Part shown: positions 46,641 to 57,087 of the stretch, piece by piece
Layout of the letters: every line of letters starts with the position of its first letter
How positions within the stretch are numbered: the first letter of the stretch is position 1
NCBI GenBank assembly: GCA_019279435.1
Contig: JAAALK010000284.1
Location: 20,576,390-20,640,389 of the forward strand
DNA: 64,000 nucleotides
DNA from: Zizania palustris
Taxonomy: Eukaryota; Streptophyta; Magnoliopsida; Poales; Poaceae
Direction of reading: 5' to 3'
Position numbers and translations under genes: made by a program
Notes under the pieces: model-generated
Databases searched by the model: none
What the model saw: the letters and a program-made list of their open reading frames with translations, nothing else
What the model was told of the DNA's origin: nothing

Positions 46641-47473
46641 ATACAGGACCAGGCCCCCTTGCTATACAAGGAAATGGAAAGACTAAATCTAGGGATCACC
46701 ACCAGAGCGTATCTCGCCACCCTAGAAACCAGACCTATCTTAATAGACCAGATCCGGGAGACACAAAAGGAAGATCCAGACATCTTGGAGATCCAACAGA
46801 ACATGCAGAAGGGTAAAGCCCCCGGATTCTCCGAGGACGAGCACGGTACCATCTGGTTCGGAAACCAGATATGCGTACCCAACAAGCCTGAGTTAAAGAC
46901 TCTCATCCTTCAAGAAGCCCACGATACTCTATACTCCATACATCCCGGGAGTACAAAGATGTATCAAGACCTAAAGGAGAAATATTGGTGGGTCAGCATG
47001 AAGAGGGAAATAGCTGAGTATGTGGCCAAGTGCGACACTTGCCGATGAGTCAAGGCAGAGCACCAGAGACCTGCCGGACTGTTACAACCCCTCAAGGTCC
47101 CCGAATGGAAGTGGAAGAAATAGTAATGGACTTCATCATGGGACTACCCAGGACCCAAGCCGATCATGATTCTATCTGGGTGTACGTCGACCGACTCACC
47201 AAAGTGGCTCACTTCATCCCCGTCAAGACAACTTACACCGTCGCTAGGTTGGCTGAGTTGTATATGACCCGGATTGTATGCCTGCACGGAGTGCCAAAGA
47301 AGATTGTATCTGACCGTGGGAGTCAGTTTACCTCTAAGTTTTGGAAGAACCTTCAAGAAGAGCTCGACACCCGGCTGACACTTTAGCGCCACCTATCATC
47401 CACAGACCGATGGTAAAACCGAAAGGGTCAACCAGGTGTTGGAGGATATGCTTGAGCGTGCGCTCTAGACTTT
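46641..47473 (+). pseudogene. Element D integrase, cut by the gap
   Basis: The HHCC segment runs from HDTLYSIHPG to CDTC, after which a TGA (47046-47048) replaces an expected Arg. A one-base loss near 47113 and a one-base gain near 47380 shift the frame. The core motifs MDFIMGLPR, VSDRGSQFTS and YHPQTDGKTERVN give the D, D, E triad. A TAG stands near 47467. The C-terminal part and any chromodomain are lost in the gap. Confidence 0.85.
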
Positions 47474-48473
47474 NNNNNNNNNNNNNNNNNNNNNNNNNNN
47501 NNNNNNNNNNNNNNNNNNNNNNNNNNNNNNNNNNNNNNNNNNNNNNNNNNNNNNNNNNNNNNNNNNNNNNNNNNNNNNNNNNNNNNNNNNNNNNNNNNNN
47601 NNNNNNNNNNNNNNNNNNNNNNNNNNNNNNNNNNNNNNNNNNNNNNNNNNNNNNNNNNNNNNNNNNNNNNNNNNNNNNNNNNNNNNNNNNNNNNNNNNNN
47701 NNNNNNNNNNNNNNNNNNNNNNNNNNNNNNNNNNNNNNNNNNNNNNNNNNNNNNNNNNNNNNNNNNNNNNNNNNNNNNNNNNNNNNNNNNNNNNNNNNNN
47801 NNNNNNNNNNNNNNNNNNNNNNNNNNNNNNNNNNNNNNNNNNNNNNNNNNNNNNNNNNNNNNNNNNNNNNNNNNNNNNNNNNNNNNNNNNNNNNNNNNNN
47901 NNNNNNNNNNNNNNNNNNNNNNNNNNNNNNNNNNNNNNNNNNNNNNNNNNNNNNNNNNNNNNNNNNNNNNNNNNNNNNNNNNNNNNNNNNNNNNNNNNNN
48001 NNNNNNNNNNNNNNNNNNNNNNNNNNNNNNNNNNNNNNNNNNNNNNNNNNNNNNNNNNNNNNNNNNNNNNNNNNNNNNNNNNNNNNNNNNNNNNNNNNNN
48101 NNNNNNNNNNNNNNNNNNNNNNNNNNNNNNNNNNNNNNNNNNNNNNNNNNNNNNNNNNNNNNNNNNNNNNNNNNNNNNNNNNNNNNNNNNNNNNNNNNNN
48201 NNNNNNNNNNNNNNNNNNNNNNNNNNNNNNNNNNNNNNNNNNNNNNNNNNNNNNNNNNNNNNNNNNNNNNNNNNNNNNNNNNNNNNNNNNNNNNNNNNNN
48301 NNNNNNNNNNNNNNNNNNNNNNNNNNNNNNNNNNNNNNNNNNNNNNNNNNNNNNNNNNNNNNNNNNNNNNNNNNNNNNNNNNNNNNNNNNNNNNNNNNNN
48401 NNNNNNNNNNNNNNNNNNNNNNNNNNNNNNNNNNNNNNNNNNNNNNNNNNNNNNNNNNNNNNNNNNNNNNNNN
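47474..48473. other. Assembly gap of exactly 1000 N
   Basis: The round length points to a placeholder of unknown size. The flanks show that it must contain the end of D pol, 1844 bp of the D 3' LTR, and the 5' LTR and 5' internal part of E. Any long open frame drawn across it is meaningless. Confidence 0.98.
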
Positions 48474-49119
48474 CTCGTTAAGACCATACTGTCCATATGA
48501 GTCACTCGACTCTTGGAGATAGTGAGACTCCGTGAAGAGTTACGTTTTCCTCTCGAAGGCGCAGGTTTTCCCGTTCTTTTGACACGTTCGCAGCTCGGGC
48601 CACAGACTGTTTGCTGGCGTAGAGGAAAAACCAAGGTAAGAAATTATTTGTATATAATTGAGTTGTTCTGCAAATACTTCATACCTGGTAGGCTGCGCGT
48701 TCCATGGCAGCGTTAAGCTCCGAACTCTCCGCTTCGCTCAATACAGCCACCAAGTCCGTCTCCCCGACTTCGCGACTAGCTCAATCCAAAGGCTCGAGCA
48801 GAGTCGAAGCCCAGTTCTTCGCTCCAAAAAAGGAGCTAGAAGAGGGAGCATGCTCAGGGCTTGATGGTCATCTTCATTCGGCAAAGGCCCGGCGTGTTGA
48901 GCTGTAGTCTTCGGACCCCCCGGAGACTGGCCCCCCTCGGTAGATTGGCTCTCGTCTGTTGACTCAGACGGAGTTGATCCTGAGCTTAGAGTAGGGAGGG
49001 GTCCATCTTTCCTTTGCCTTTTCCAGGCCCCATCTGAGTGGCTCCGGGGATTGGCTCCGAAGTTGTCGAAGGTCCAGGAACCGTATCTTCGAGACGGACC
49101 TCTTCCACAGAAGTGGACT

Positions 49120-49196
49120 CTGTAAAAGCAAAGGTATTATACATTGTATAATTTCGCATTAAAGAAAAAGAGATAAAAGAATTATTCGAAGTTTAC
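49120..49196 (-). other. Intron 2 of the family-E antisense gene (77 bp)
   Basis: Donor GAAG|GTAAAC and acceptor TTTGCTTTTACAG flank an AT-rich 77-bp stretch in which the frame ends. Confidence 0.55.
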
Positions 49197-49834
49197 CTTC
49201 GACATTTTGGCAGCGAGTAAGCATTGGACTGCTTGGCGGATCGAAGGCGAGATCTTCGTCCGAATCAAGCGTCAAATCTTCGACTACCGGAACATTTTCC
49301 TGGACAGTCGTTGTTGCTTCATCCGGAATCGAAGCCACAGTGACTTCGACTCCACTCACATCCACAGGAACTTCGTCCTGAGGTAAATCCTCTTGAACTG
49401 CCGGAGTCCTTGTTTGCTCAAGATTCTCTTGAGACTCCGGCACGTTTGCAGGTTCTTCAACTTGTGCAGTTCCTTGAGCTGCATCTTCATCAATCAGCCT
49501 CACAAGTAACCTGCCTTCGTCCTCCTGAGAATCGGAGACTGAAGCTCTTGGGCTCGAAGGTGCAGGGTTTTTTGGCTTTCGAGCCACCTTCTTGACCGGA
49601 GTCTTGGCGGAACTCGAAGTCCCAGCTTCAGCTTTCCTCTTCTTGGGCCCTTTCTCTGAAGGCACCCAATCCACCAGAGGGGGCGGAACGATTTCCAGCA
49701 GTCCCCACACTCTGTTAAATCGTTCCCAACTCCCAACCAACTTGATTCTCCATTCTTTTTCGGTCGGAGTTGGAGCGCCCAAATCTTCTCTGAAGCCCGT
49801 ACGATTTGCTCTGAAGTTATAGGGGCTGAAGAAG

Positions 49835-49902
49835 CTAAAAATGAGTTAAGTTTGTTAATTCTTCGAATAAATATACATAGAGTATGTTGTTTTCGAAGTT
49901 AC
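49835..49902 (-). other. Intron 1 of the family-E antisense gene (68 bp)
   Basis: Donor CCTGCAG|GTAACTTC and acceptor ACTCATTTTTAG flank an AT-rich 68-bp stretch. The frame beyond it (SPYNFRANRTGF) is coherent. Phase is unsure because the upstream exon is frameshifted. Confidence 0.5.
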
Positions 49903-50948
49903 CTGCAGGACTCGAAGTTGAGGAAATTTTTCGGAGACCACCTTCTGAATCCTCTTCGAAGATAATAGGCCAGTTGGCCATCAGGGGAGAGATTTGGAGC
50001 CCGAGGAATTCTTTGGCTAAGTCTCGCATGCTCAACCGATGACTGATCTTTTGAAGCAAACTGAGGCGAGCTTCGAGCTGACCCGGGTCTGGATGCACAA
50101 GGGCTTCCTTTCGAAAGTTTATGTCTTGCAGAGGTCCAGCTAGACGGTTGCTCGCCCCAACTTCGGCATAAAACCATTTCATGATCCAGTCTGTATACCA
50201 TCTAGCGTGATAGCCTTGGCAGGAAATCGGAGAGCATACTCGTCCCGAAGCCTAAAGTTAATGCTTTCGAAGGCTACTACCATTTTTTCACCTCCGGGGC
50301 CTACGAAGGTCTTTGGCTGGCACGAAGCTCTGTGCAACGCTGCGAAGATCTCTGCCCTCCCCTCACAACCCTCGGCTCGCAACGCCCATTCAAAGATGGC
50401 GAGACGAGCTACAACATTCGGAGAAAGTTGGGGGAGAGTGACGTGGAACAAATCCAATACCTCAGCCAAGAAATCAACTGTCGGAAGTCCTAAGCCAGCT
50501 TCGAAGAAGGCTTCGAAAACAACCACCTCTCCGGGCCTTGGTGACGGAATAATCTCTTTCCCAGGTTTGCGAATCATCACCCCCGAACTAATTCTGCCTT
50601 CTACTGCAGCCGCAAGGGATTCTCTTCTGCAGGTTGACGGACCCAGTTGATAAGACTGGTCCATGTACTTCGTTGAGGTTGGGAAGAGGTCTTGGGGACC
50701 GACATTCTGGGGATTTCCCTCCACTGCCGCCATTGCCGCCACTAGAGGATTTGGAGTCGTTGCCGCCAAAGTCGCTGCCGCCGCAGCCTACTGCCGGGCC
50801 AGGGTTGAAGCTGCTCCAGGGCCCTTGAAACTAGTCTTCGCCATTGAATCTCACGAATTGCTTCAGATGAAAAATGGAGGCTAGGGCTCAGGTGATGGTT
50901 TGTTTGCACGAAAGTAGTGAAAAGGTACTCTAGAATGGTTTGGGTCCT

Positions 50949-50958
50949 CTATTTATAG
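50949..50958 (-). promoter_or_regulatory. TATA box of antisense gene, copy b
   Basis: Minus-strand CTATAAATAG lies about 105 bases upstream of the ATG, as in copy a. Confidence 0.6.
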
Positions 50959-51268
50959 CCCAGACCCAAATTTTTTACCGTTTACCTATGCCGTTTCGCA
51001 TTCCTGACCATTAATTTGCTCCGAAATTAAAGCATTCCGTAACTTCCGTTAGAAGAAAGAAGCTAACGGCTATTTCTTCTAAGTCTAAAAAGACTTTCAG
51101 ACTTTTCGAGTTAGTTCTAAGTTACTTCGAATGTAATTTTATTAGAAACTGATTCGAAGCTTACATCTCCACACAGTTCGGAGATGGTTTAAATCTGCTA
51201 ACCCCTACGCATGATTATTTTTCTTGCGTATACTGCTCTCCTAACATTACAGATCTAGCGGAGAAGCG

Positions 51269-51283
51269 TATTCGAGGGGCTAC
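51269..51283 (+). other. Polypurine tract region of family E, copy b
   Basis: The motif tattcgaggggctac directly precedes the LTR, identical to copy a. Confidence 0.75.
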
Positions 51284-51778
51284 TGTTGGGGGAAAATATT
51301 TCATCTTCAGGGTTATTGCAGTGACAAGATAAAGACTGAAGATTAAGCTAAAGACTTCCAGCATATACCTTCGAAGATACATTGAATCAAGTTCGAAGGA
51401 TGATGGTGGGCTCTAGTTCGGAGCACACTTTCGAACTTAGACTCTTCCAGGAGCTCCTTTACCAGCTAAGATGGAAGACTTATCTTCTATCTCATTAGAT
51501 TAGTCTTTTACCATTTTAGCCCTATTAAGGGTACCGAATAGTTTCCACTATGTCGGTTGTAACAGAGGGGTAAAAAGGACTTTTCCTTAATGTTTAGGCC
51601 TATAAATACCCCCCGTTTTACCCTGTAAAGAGGACCGAATACAAGTTATTCAATACACACTTTCGAACTATTCTAAGTTATTATCCTTTCGGAGGCTTAG
51701 AACAGTTCACTTCGCAAACACTTCGTTTGTTAGATTCTAATCCTCAGAAACCTGTTAGCGTAATCTTTTATGCCAACA
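51284..51778 (+). repeat. 3' LTR of family E, copy b (495 bp)
   Basis: It starts TGTTGGGGGAAAATATT and ends TATGCCAACA. TATAAATAC at 51601-51609 is the likely LTR promoter. Confidence 0.9.
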
Positions 51779-53334
51779 TTTACCATTTTATTCCTTTTAG
51801 AAAGGCCTTTATTCCATTAAAGTTAATTTAAAAATATCCATGAAATAAATTTCAGAAACTTAACAACTTTATTTTCCTTGGTTCAAACTAATCAAAACCT
51901 ATATGCTTATTGTGTGATTCTGGAATGTTTATTGAATGTTATGTTTATTACTTTTGTCGAGAAGACTACGACGCCACCGAGGAGCCGGAATACTTTCCCA
52001 AAGTTCCTCCCTCTCCTTTCGCTGAGCAAGGCAAGTCACCAAACCAATCTTTTAAGCATGTTGAACCCATGTTTTACTAAACTATCGCTAGAACACATAG
52101 GATATACATGCACTAGTCAAATGAAAGCCTTATAATCTATTTATTAGGATCCCCGACCTTGATGTGCAATCCAAGCCATGCTATCTAGCCTAAACTCCTT
52201 GTCACCATATTACTAGTACTATTAGCTAGTGTCCAATGTATCAACACGATTGCTATAGGATTAAAAATGAGTCGTAGCGATTGGAATCTACTATATGATC
52301 CCAGTTATCCTTATCTTTGGATTTCTGTTGGTGATGGAGTTATGGTTATGAGTGTATGCATGGTGGGTTCCGGGTGGAAACTAGGGCATTGGTCGGTAGC
52401 ACCCGGGGCACTATAAGGACCGGTCTGCGGGATCCGTTGCAATACACTTACATACTAACCACAAGTCTAGTGGGTAAGTCCTAACTAAGGTATGGGATGT
52501 TCCAAACTGAGGCCACCACTTGGAGATGGGTCAAGCAGCACCTGCGGGTGGCTTGTACCGACGTGGCGCAAAAGGGGTGCGACGTTAGCCGGGATGCGTC
52601 CCGGCGCGCCAGCGAAACCTAGAGCGGGTGGTTATCGCTTGGAGCATTTCATGCTGAGGTTTTGGCACGAGTTCCCGTGGTATGGTCATCTCGTTACACT
52701 TTGGTGTATGGGATGAGTGCGTGCCTTGTGGGTACAGTAGTACACCTCTGATCAGAGTCATAAATCTTTTCGAAAAGCCGAACCCACCGTCAAGGGCGGG
52801 TTGCGTGACATCCCTCAGTTAGTTTACCTTTAAATGAATGTGCATGATGGTTTGACATGTAAGGACTGTTGTGCGAGGAGGGAAAACATACTCCTCCAGT
52901 TAGATGGTATAATGATGCTCATGTTTATTATTCCGCATGATTAAATTTGACTACACTAAATGCAACAACTAAAAAATGTACTTTTCCGCCCTTTTAGCCA
53001 TTATCCTTCCTTTGTTATTATCTTGCATTACTATTGCATTTGCGGTGGCTTGTTGAGTACGTTCGTACTCATACCCGTTGGACACACAATTCAGAGGACG
53101 CCTACTACGAGGATGGTCTGGAGTAGCGACCCAGTCAAGAAGAAAGATCCTGAAGAGGGCGTTCGTCATGTAGTTTATTTTTATTGTTTATTTTAATTTT
53201 ACTCTTATGTAATAATGTAGTCTGCGTACCACGAATGATTGCTCGTATGTACGTGTCGCTTGATGAACCTCTTGTATTATTGTTTTTCCTTGGAAATTCA
53301 ATAATGTTCCGATTTGATAAATCGAGGCGTCACA
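51779..53334 (+). repeat. 3' LTR of element D, right portion
   Basis: It corresponds to 41016-42573 of the 5' LTR and ends GAGGCGTCACA, directly followed by the GCTGG duplication. The first 1844 bases of this LTR are in the gap. Confidence 0.9.
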
Positions 53335-53339
53335 GCTGG

Positions 53340-55795
53340 ACACCGCCCGGAGTTCTCCAGTGGCGGAGGCCAAGTCGGAGCCATCGTCCAGCAGTAGGGT
53401 GGCAGCATCGGAGGCTCTAGCGGCCTCGCCCACTAGGTGTCTAACCCATTGGCCTATTGGAAGCTCGGCCATGTCGACGGTACCTCAGACCAGACCAGCG
53501 AGGGTCCTACTAGGCCGGAGGTAAACTAGCCCATGGCGGAGATGGGTCCGGCCACTGGAGACCGAATCCATCCGGAGGCTGTATCCCACTCGAAGGGGGT
53601 GGGTTCGGCCACTAAGGTCTGAACCCTCCCGGAATCTGGGGCCAAACCGGAGGATTCGTGCACTGAGGTCCAAACCCTGTCGGTGGCTAGGACAAGCCCA
53701 GAGGGGGGTTCGGCCACTGAGGTCCGAACCCTGCCAGAGGTTGTACCCACTCCGAAGAGGTGTTCAGGCCCTGAGGTCCGAACTCAACACTCGCGGGGTT
53801 CAGTCTCCCATGGAGGTTCGACCGTCCCGGAGCCCGTGGGTGAACACCTCTCCTCTTGGACCTTCGCTGGTGCTTGTCCAAAAGCATCTTGTATGTCACT
53901 TTCGGCCTTCTGCGGTGTCTAGCCGAAGATGATGGCTTAATATTTTCTTTCCACACTCCTACCTCCGGATTCTATGGCCGAATCAACACCTTCTTTCCCT
54001 CGAGCTCAACGTTGTTTATGGGAAAGGGGTCTCTATCTAATTTCATTATTGGATTTGCTTCTATTTTCAATCGTCCTTCCTCTATGGCCGATTGAACCTG
54101 CCGACGAAAAACATTGCAATCGTTAGTGTAGTGAGAATGTGAATCATGCCACTTGTAGTAGGGACGCTTTTTTAATTCATCGGCGGATGGCATGACTTGC
54201 CCTTTCGGCAGTCGCAGAAGCTGATTTTTAAGTAGAAAATCGAATATTTTATCACACTTAATCACGTCGAATGAATATCTAACTTCATTAGGCCTACTCT
54301 TAGAGGGAGATGGCTGCAATTCGGAGCAGGTGACGGGTTTAGACTTCGCGCTTCAAGTCCATTTGGCTGTGTACGTATCGGCCGGATCTTCTTCCTCTTC
54401 GGATCCTTCCTCGTCAGAGTGCTCCATAGTGTGGATTTTAGCCCTTGGCTTATTGAAAGTTTTAACGAATTTTCTATATTTGGCCCGGCCTTCCTAGACC
54501 AGAGCCTGTTGCAAGACTTGGCTAACGTCTAAGAGGTTTTGATTATCCATACGTTCTTTAATTTCTGCCCGTAGGCCATTGAACACTAGATCTACTAGGT
54601 CTCTCTCCGATACGTTTAGGCTAAAACATTTATTCCTGGTGTCTCTAAAGCGCTTGACATACTCAGAAACACCCTCGCCAGATTTTTGTCTAACCGCCAT
54701 GAGGCGTGATAGCCTAAGTTCGGTCTCGCCTGTGTACAAATAATCATGAAACATCTGCTCCAATTGAGCCCATGTTTGGACGGAGTTCGGTGGGAGCGCC
54801 GAAAACCAGGTGAATGCGGTGCCGGACAATGATAAGGAAAATAACCTGAGTTTCAATGCATTGTACCCACTAGCTTCACCACATTGTGCTAGAAATTGGC
54901 TAATGTGTTCTAATGTGGATTTACTACCCTCGCCGTCAAATTTCGTGAAATCTGGGACTCTATAACCGTGAGGGTACGGAACGGTATCAAAGTGGTCGGG
55001 ATATGGTTTCCGATAAACCCTAGCTCTATCCCGAGGTGTAAAGCCGGTGCATTCCCTAAATAGCATGTGAATACATTCCTCGATATCATCGTGGTCTAAT
55101 GCTTTCGCGCGTCTTTCATGTGGTGGCGGGACGCGTGGTGGTATATCGTCATGCTCTGGCCTATGCTGCGGTGTGGGAGTGTGCAGTGCGAGCGGTAGTG
55201 GCAAAGCTGGTATGGGCGCAGGCGGTGGCGGCACTTGATAAGCTGGGTTTGCCTAGCCATAAGCGTAGCTATGTGTTTTGGTTGTGGATGATGTAGCCGG
55301 AAATGTGATGGTTTTTCTAGTATTGCTATCGGTTCTACTATAAATGTGTTGTGCTGGCAGAATACTAGTGATTGGTGCTGGTGAATCGGTCTCAGTAAAA
55401 CCGAATCTCCTAAATACTGCTGCCACTTGTGAGACAACTACGAGTTCTAGTTTGTTGGCTAGCGAGGCGCTAACCGCTTGATCAACGGACGCAGCTATTC
55501 TATGGTCGACTTGTTAGGCACATAAAGGGGGTGATGACGGGCGTACCTGTGTTAGGTTGAGGTTGTCGTGCATGACGAAGCCCGAGCATGTCTTTATGCA
55601 ATCCCTGAGCATCAGCTCTTCGAGTTCCTTCTTCTTCGCTTCAATCTTTGCTCAGTCTTCCTCAGATATGTCTGCAATGGTGGGCATCATAATGTTGCGG
55701 TTGTTGATGTTCGTGCCCCCCATAGTGTTTATCGGCGATGTAGTGGATGTAGACGTGGTAGAGGTATTCGCTGCCGATGTAGACGTAGTAGTCAT
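53340..55795 (-). pseudogene. Element B gag and gag-side linker
   Basis: The likely start is the ATG at 55795 (MTTTSTSAANTST), shortly after the LTR. A low-complexity Thr/Ser stretch and a Pro/His-rich stretch precede the capsid core at 54494-55234, which reads DFTKFDGEGSKSTLEHI, LSLSGTAFTWFSALPP and GVSEYVKRFRDTRNKC. At 54.1-54.2 kb a finger-like YYKWHDSHSHYTNDC has lost its first Cys. A frameshift near 55240 and stops near 54490 and 54350 break it. At 53.55-53.83 kb a unit of about 54 bases repeats about five times. D separates this part from the rest of the linker. Confidence 0.8.
53550..53830. repeat. Degenerate tandem repeat, unit about 54 bp
   Basis: The block ACTGAGGTCCGAACCC recurs with changes near 53553, 53611, 53661, 53715 and 53769. 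The spacing is close to 18 codons and lies in the B gag-protease linker. Confidence 0.6.
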
Positions 55796-55806
55796 GATTG
55801 GCGTTG

Positions 55807-55831
55807 TTCCCAGTGGAGTTGCCAAAAAGTG
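55807..55831 (-). other. Primer site region of element B
   Basis: Minus-strand CACTTTTTGGCAACTCCACT follows the LTR end and resembles the A sequence at 17540. Confidence 0.5.
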
Positions 55832-57082
55832 TGTTGACGCAGAAATGCACCCCCGCACTTGGGCCAGTTCGACATCCAAAAATATCGCAACGATACCGAC
55901 GACGCGTTTCAACTACCCTGGATAGTGACAAGGGATTTGGAGTCGCCAGGAAATCAGATAAATAATTGATACTTTAATCCAATTGGTCAAAAAGTACTAG
56001 TAATAATGTAAACAACAACAAAATGATCAAAATACCTGGAATCGGCCAATTCGAAGGCTGATTCGGAGTTACAACGAAGGTGGTCCGAAGGGTCCCTAGG
56101 GCACCTTCGGCCTCAAGTCTGGTCGAACCGGAGGTGCGGAGAGGCCTCAAGAGCATATCCCGAAGGTAGCTGCGAGGTAGGCTCCAGCGGTCTGACCGGC
56201 GAAGTACTCCCGGTCGGACCGGTGAAGCAGGCTTCGGTGAGCGCGGGCTCTGGCACGCAGAACTTTGTCGATCAAGGCTTCAGAGAAAAGCTTCGGCGTG
56301 ATGCGGGGGGTCCCGATAGGACCGGCGGGGCGCCTTCGGTCTAACCGTCCGTTGCCGAGAACAACCTGACGAAGAGGGCTCCGGTCAGACCAGCCCTACG
56401 CCACCGGTCGGACTGACGTCGATAGATCTGATCTGCTATGGGTCGGATGGCCTAGAAAACATGATCCAATTGCCTCCAAATTTTGCAGAGGTGTTCAGGA
56501 AGACAATTACTCTGCAAAAATAATAAGAGATCAAACACAATTCGGCTAGAGGGCCGAATTACCAAGAATGGCGATAAAAACCAATGAAAAGGATAGCAAT
56601 CCATTACTTGGATTAACGGGAGGTTCACAAGCAAACCAACAAGAGTTACCGTGATTACGGACGCGGCAAATGGAGGGCTTTCAAGCAAACCCACGAAGAT
56701 GCGGAAAGAAAAGAAAAGTAAATGCGATTCAAAGCTAGGGCTTTGGATTTTTTGAGATTGGAGAGCCCTTGAATCGGCTTTGCCCCTAATATTTATAGGG
56801 GGTGGGATGGTTATCCCTGGATAGAGATAGTGTAGGATTTGGCCAAACTCTGTTAGGATAAGATTTGGGTAAAAATAGCTCAAATCCTTCTCGGATTCAT
56901 ATTCTGAACCCTGGCCGGTCTGACCGAGCCCATGGGTCTGGTCTGACTAGACCTGGCCGGTTGGACCAGCCTACTATAGCCGGTCAGACCGGCCTTTGCC
57001 AGGTTTGACACATTTTTGGTAAAAATACCATTTTTCAGTATTTGCCTAGTTTGACCATTAATGCCATTTTTTGCTATAAATA
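55832..57082 (-). repeat. 5' LTR of element B (1251 bp)
   Basis: It is the partner of the split LTR at 21956-22241 and 33101-34088. Its outer end reads CTATAAATA where the partner has CTATAAAAACA, so the terminal CA has become TA. The TATA box is at about 56788-56799. It also carries many GGTCNGACC palindromes. Confidence 0.85.
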
Positions 57083-57087
57083 GAAAC

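Larger units (their letters stand above)
48490..50844 (-). pseudogene. Family-E antisense gene, copy b (PF04195-like)
   Basis: The ATG at 50844 opens MAKTSFKGPGAASTLARQ, then a TAG, then a frame to 50179. That frame includes GEVVVFEAFFEAGLGLPTVD and LPQLSPNVVARLAIFEWALR, which I recognise as the 'putative gypsy type transposon' domain (PF04195-like) of plant elements. A frameshift near 50210 leads to WIMKWFYAEVGASNRLAG. Introns follow at 49835-49902 and 49120-49196. The second exon is acidic and low-complexity, with a basic KKRKAEAGTSS patch. Further left, a likely third intron and a coiled-coil piece (KERENLRLREENVTL) are visible. The gene runs opposite to E, away from its 3' LTR. Function is unknown. 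Confidence 0.65.
48474..51778 (+). mobile_element. Family-E element copy b, 3' part
   Basis: The internal region and 3' LTR of an element inserted in the D 3' LTR: the D LTR resumes at 51779 with tttaccattttatt, the sequence at 41016 of the other D LTR. The 5' end is in the gap, so the target duplication cannot be read. The visible internal region is wholly taken up by the antisense gene. Confidence 0.85.
39172..53334 (+). mobile_element. Element D: Tekay/RIRE3-like gypsy element
   Basis: A 3.4-kb 5' LTR, Met primer site, extra ORF, gag, protease, RT, RNase H and integrase appear in order, then the sequence gap, element E and the rest of the 3' LTR. The GCTGG duplication is perfect. The long LTR, the extra ORF and the pol motifs fit the Tekay (Del) chromovirus group. 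A chromodomain would lie in the gap. The LTR pieces differ by about 3-4% in the part compared. gag-pol carries several stops and three frameshifts. Confidence 0.9.
21956..57082 (-). mobile_element. Element B: Tat-lineage (RIRE2-like) gypsy element
   Basis: Removing C and D restores one minus-strand element of about 10 kb with the order LTR, primer site, gag, linker, protease, RT, RNase H, second RNase H, integrase, polypurine tract, LTR. A second, archaeal-type RNase H is the hallmark of the Tat lineage. The insertion lies inside the antisense gene of A. The coding region has many stops and frameshifts, so B is no longer active. The LTRs differ by roughly 9% in the stretch I compared. Confidence 0.85.

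Noticed and set aside
47341..48634. Long open frames running through the N block on both strands
   Set aside because: They exist only because N codons are not read as stops.
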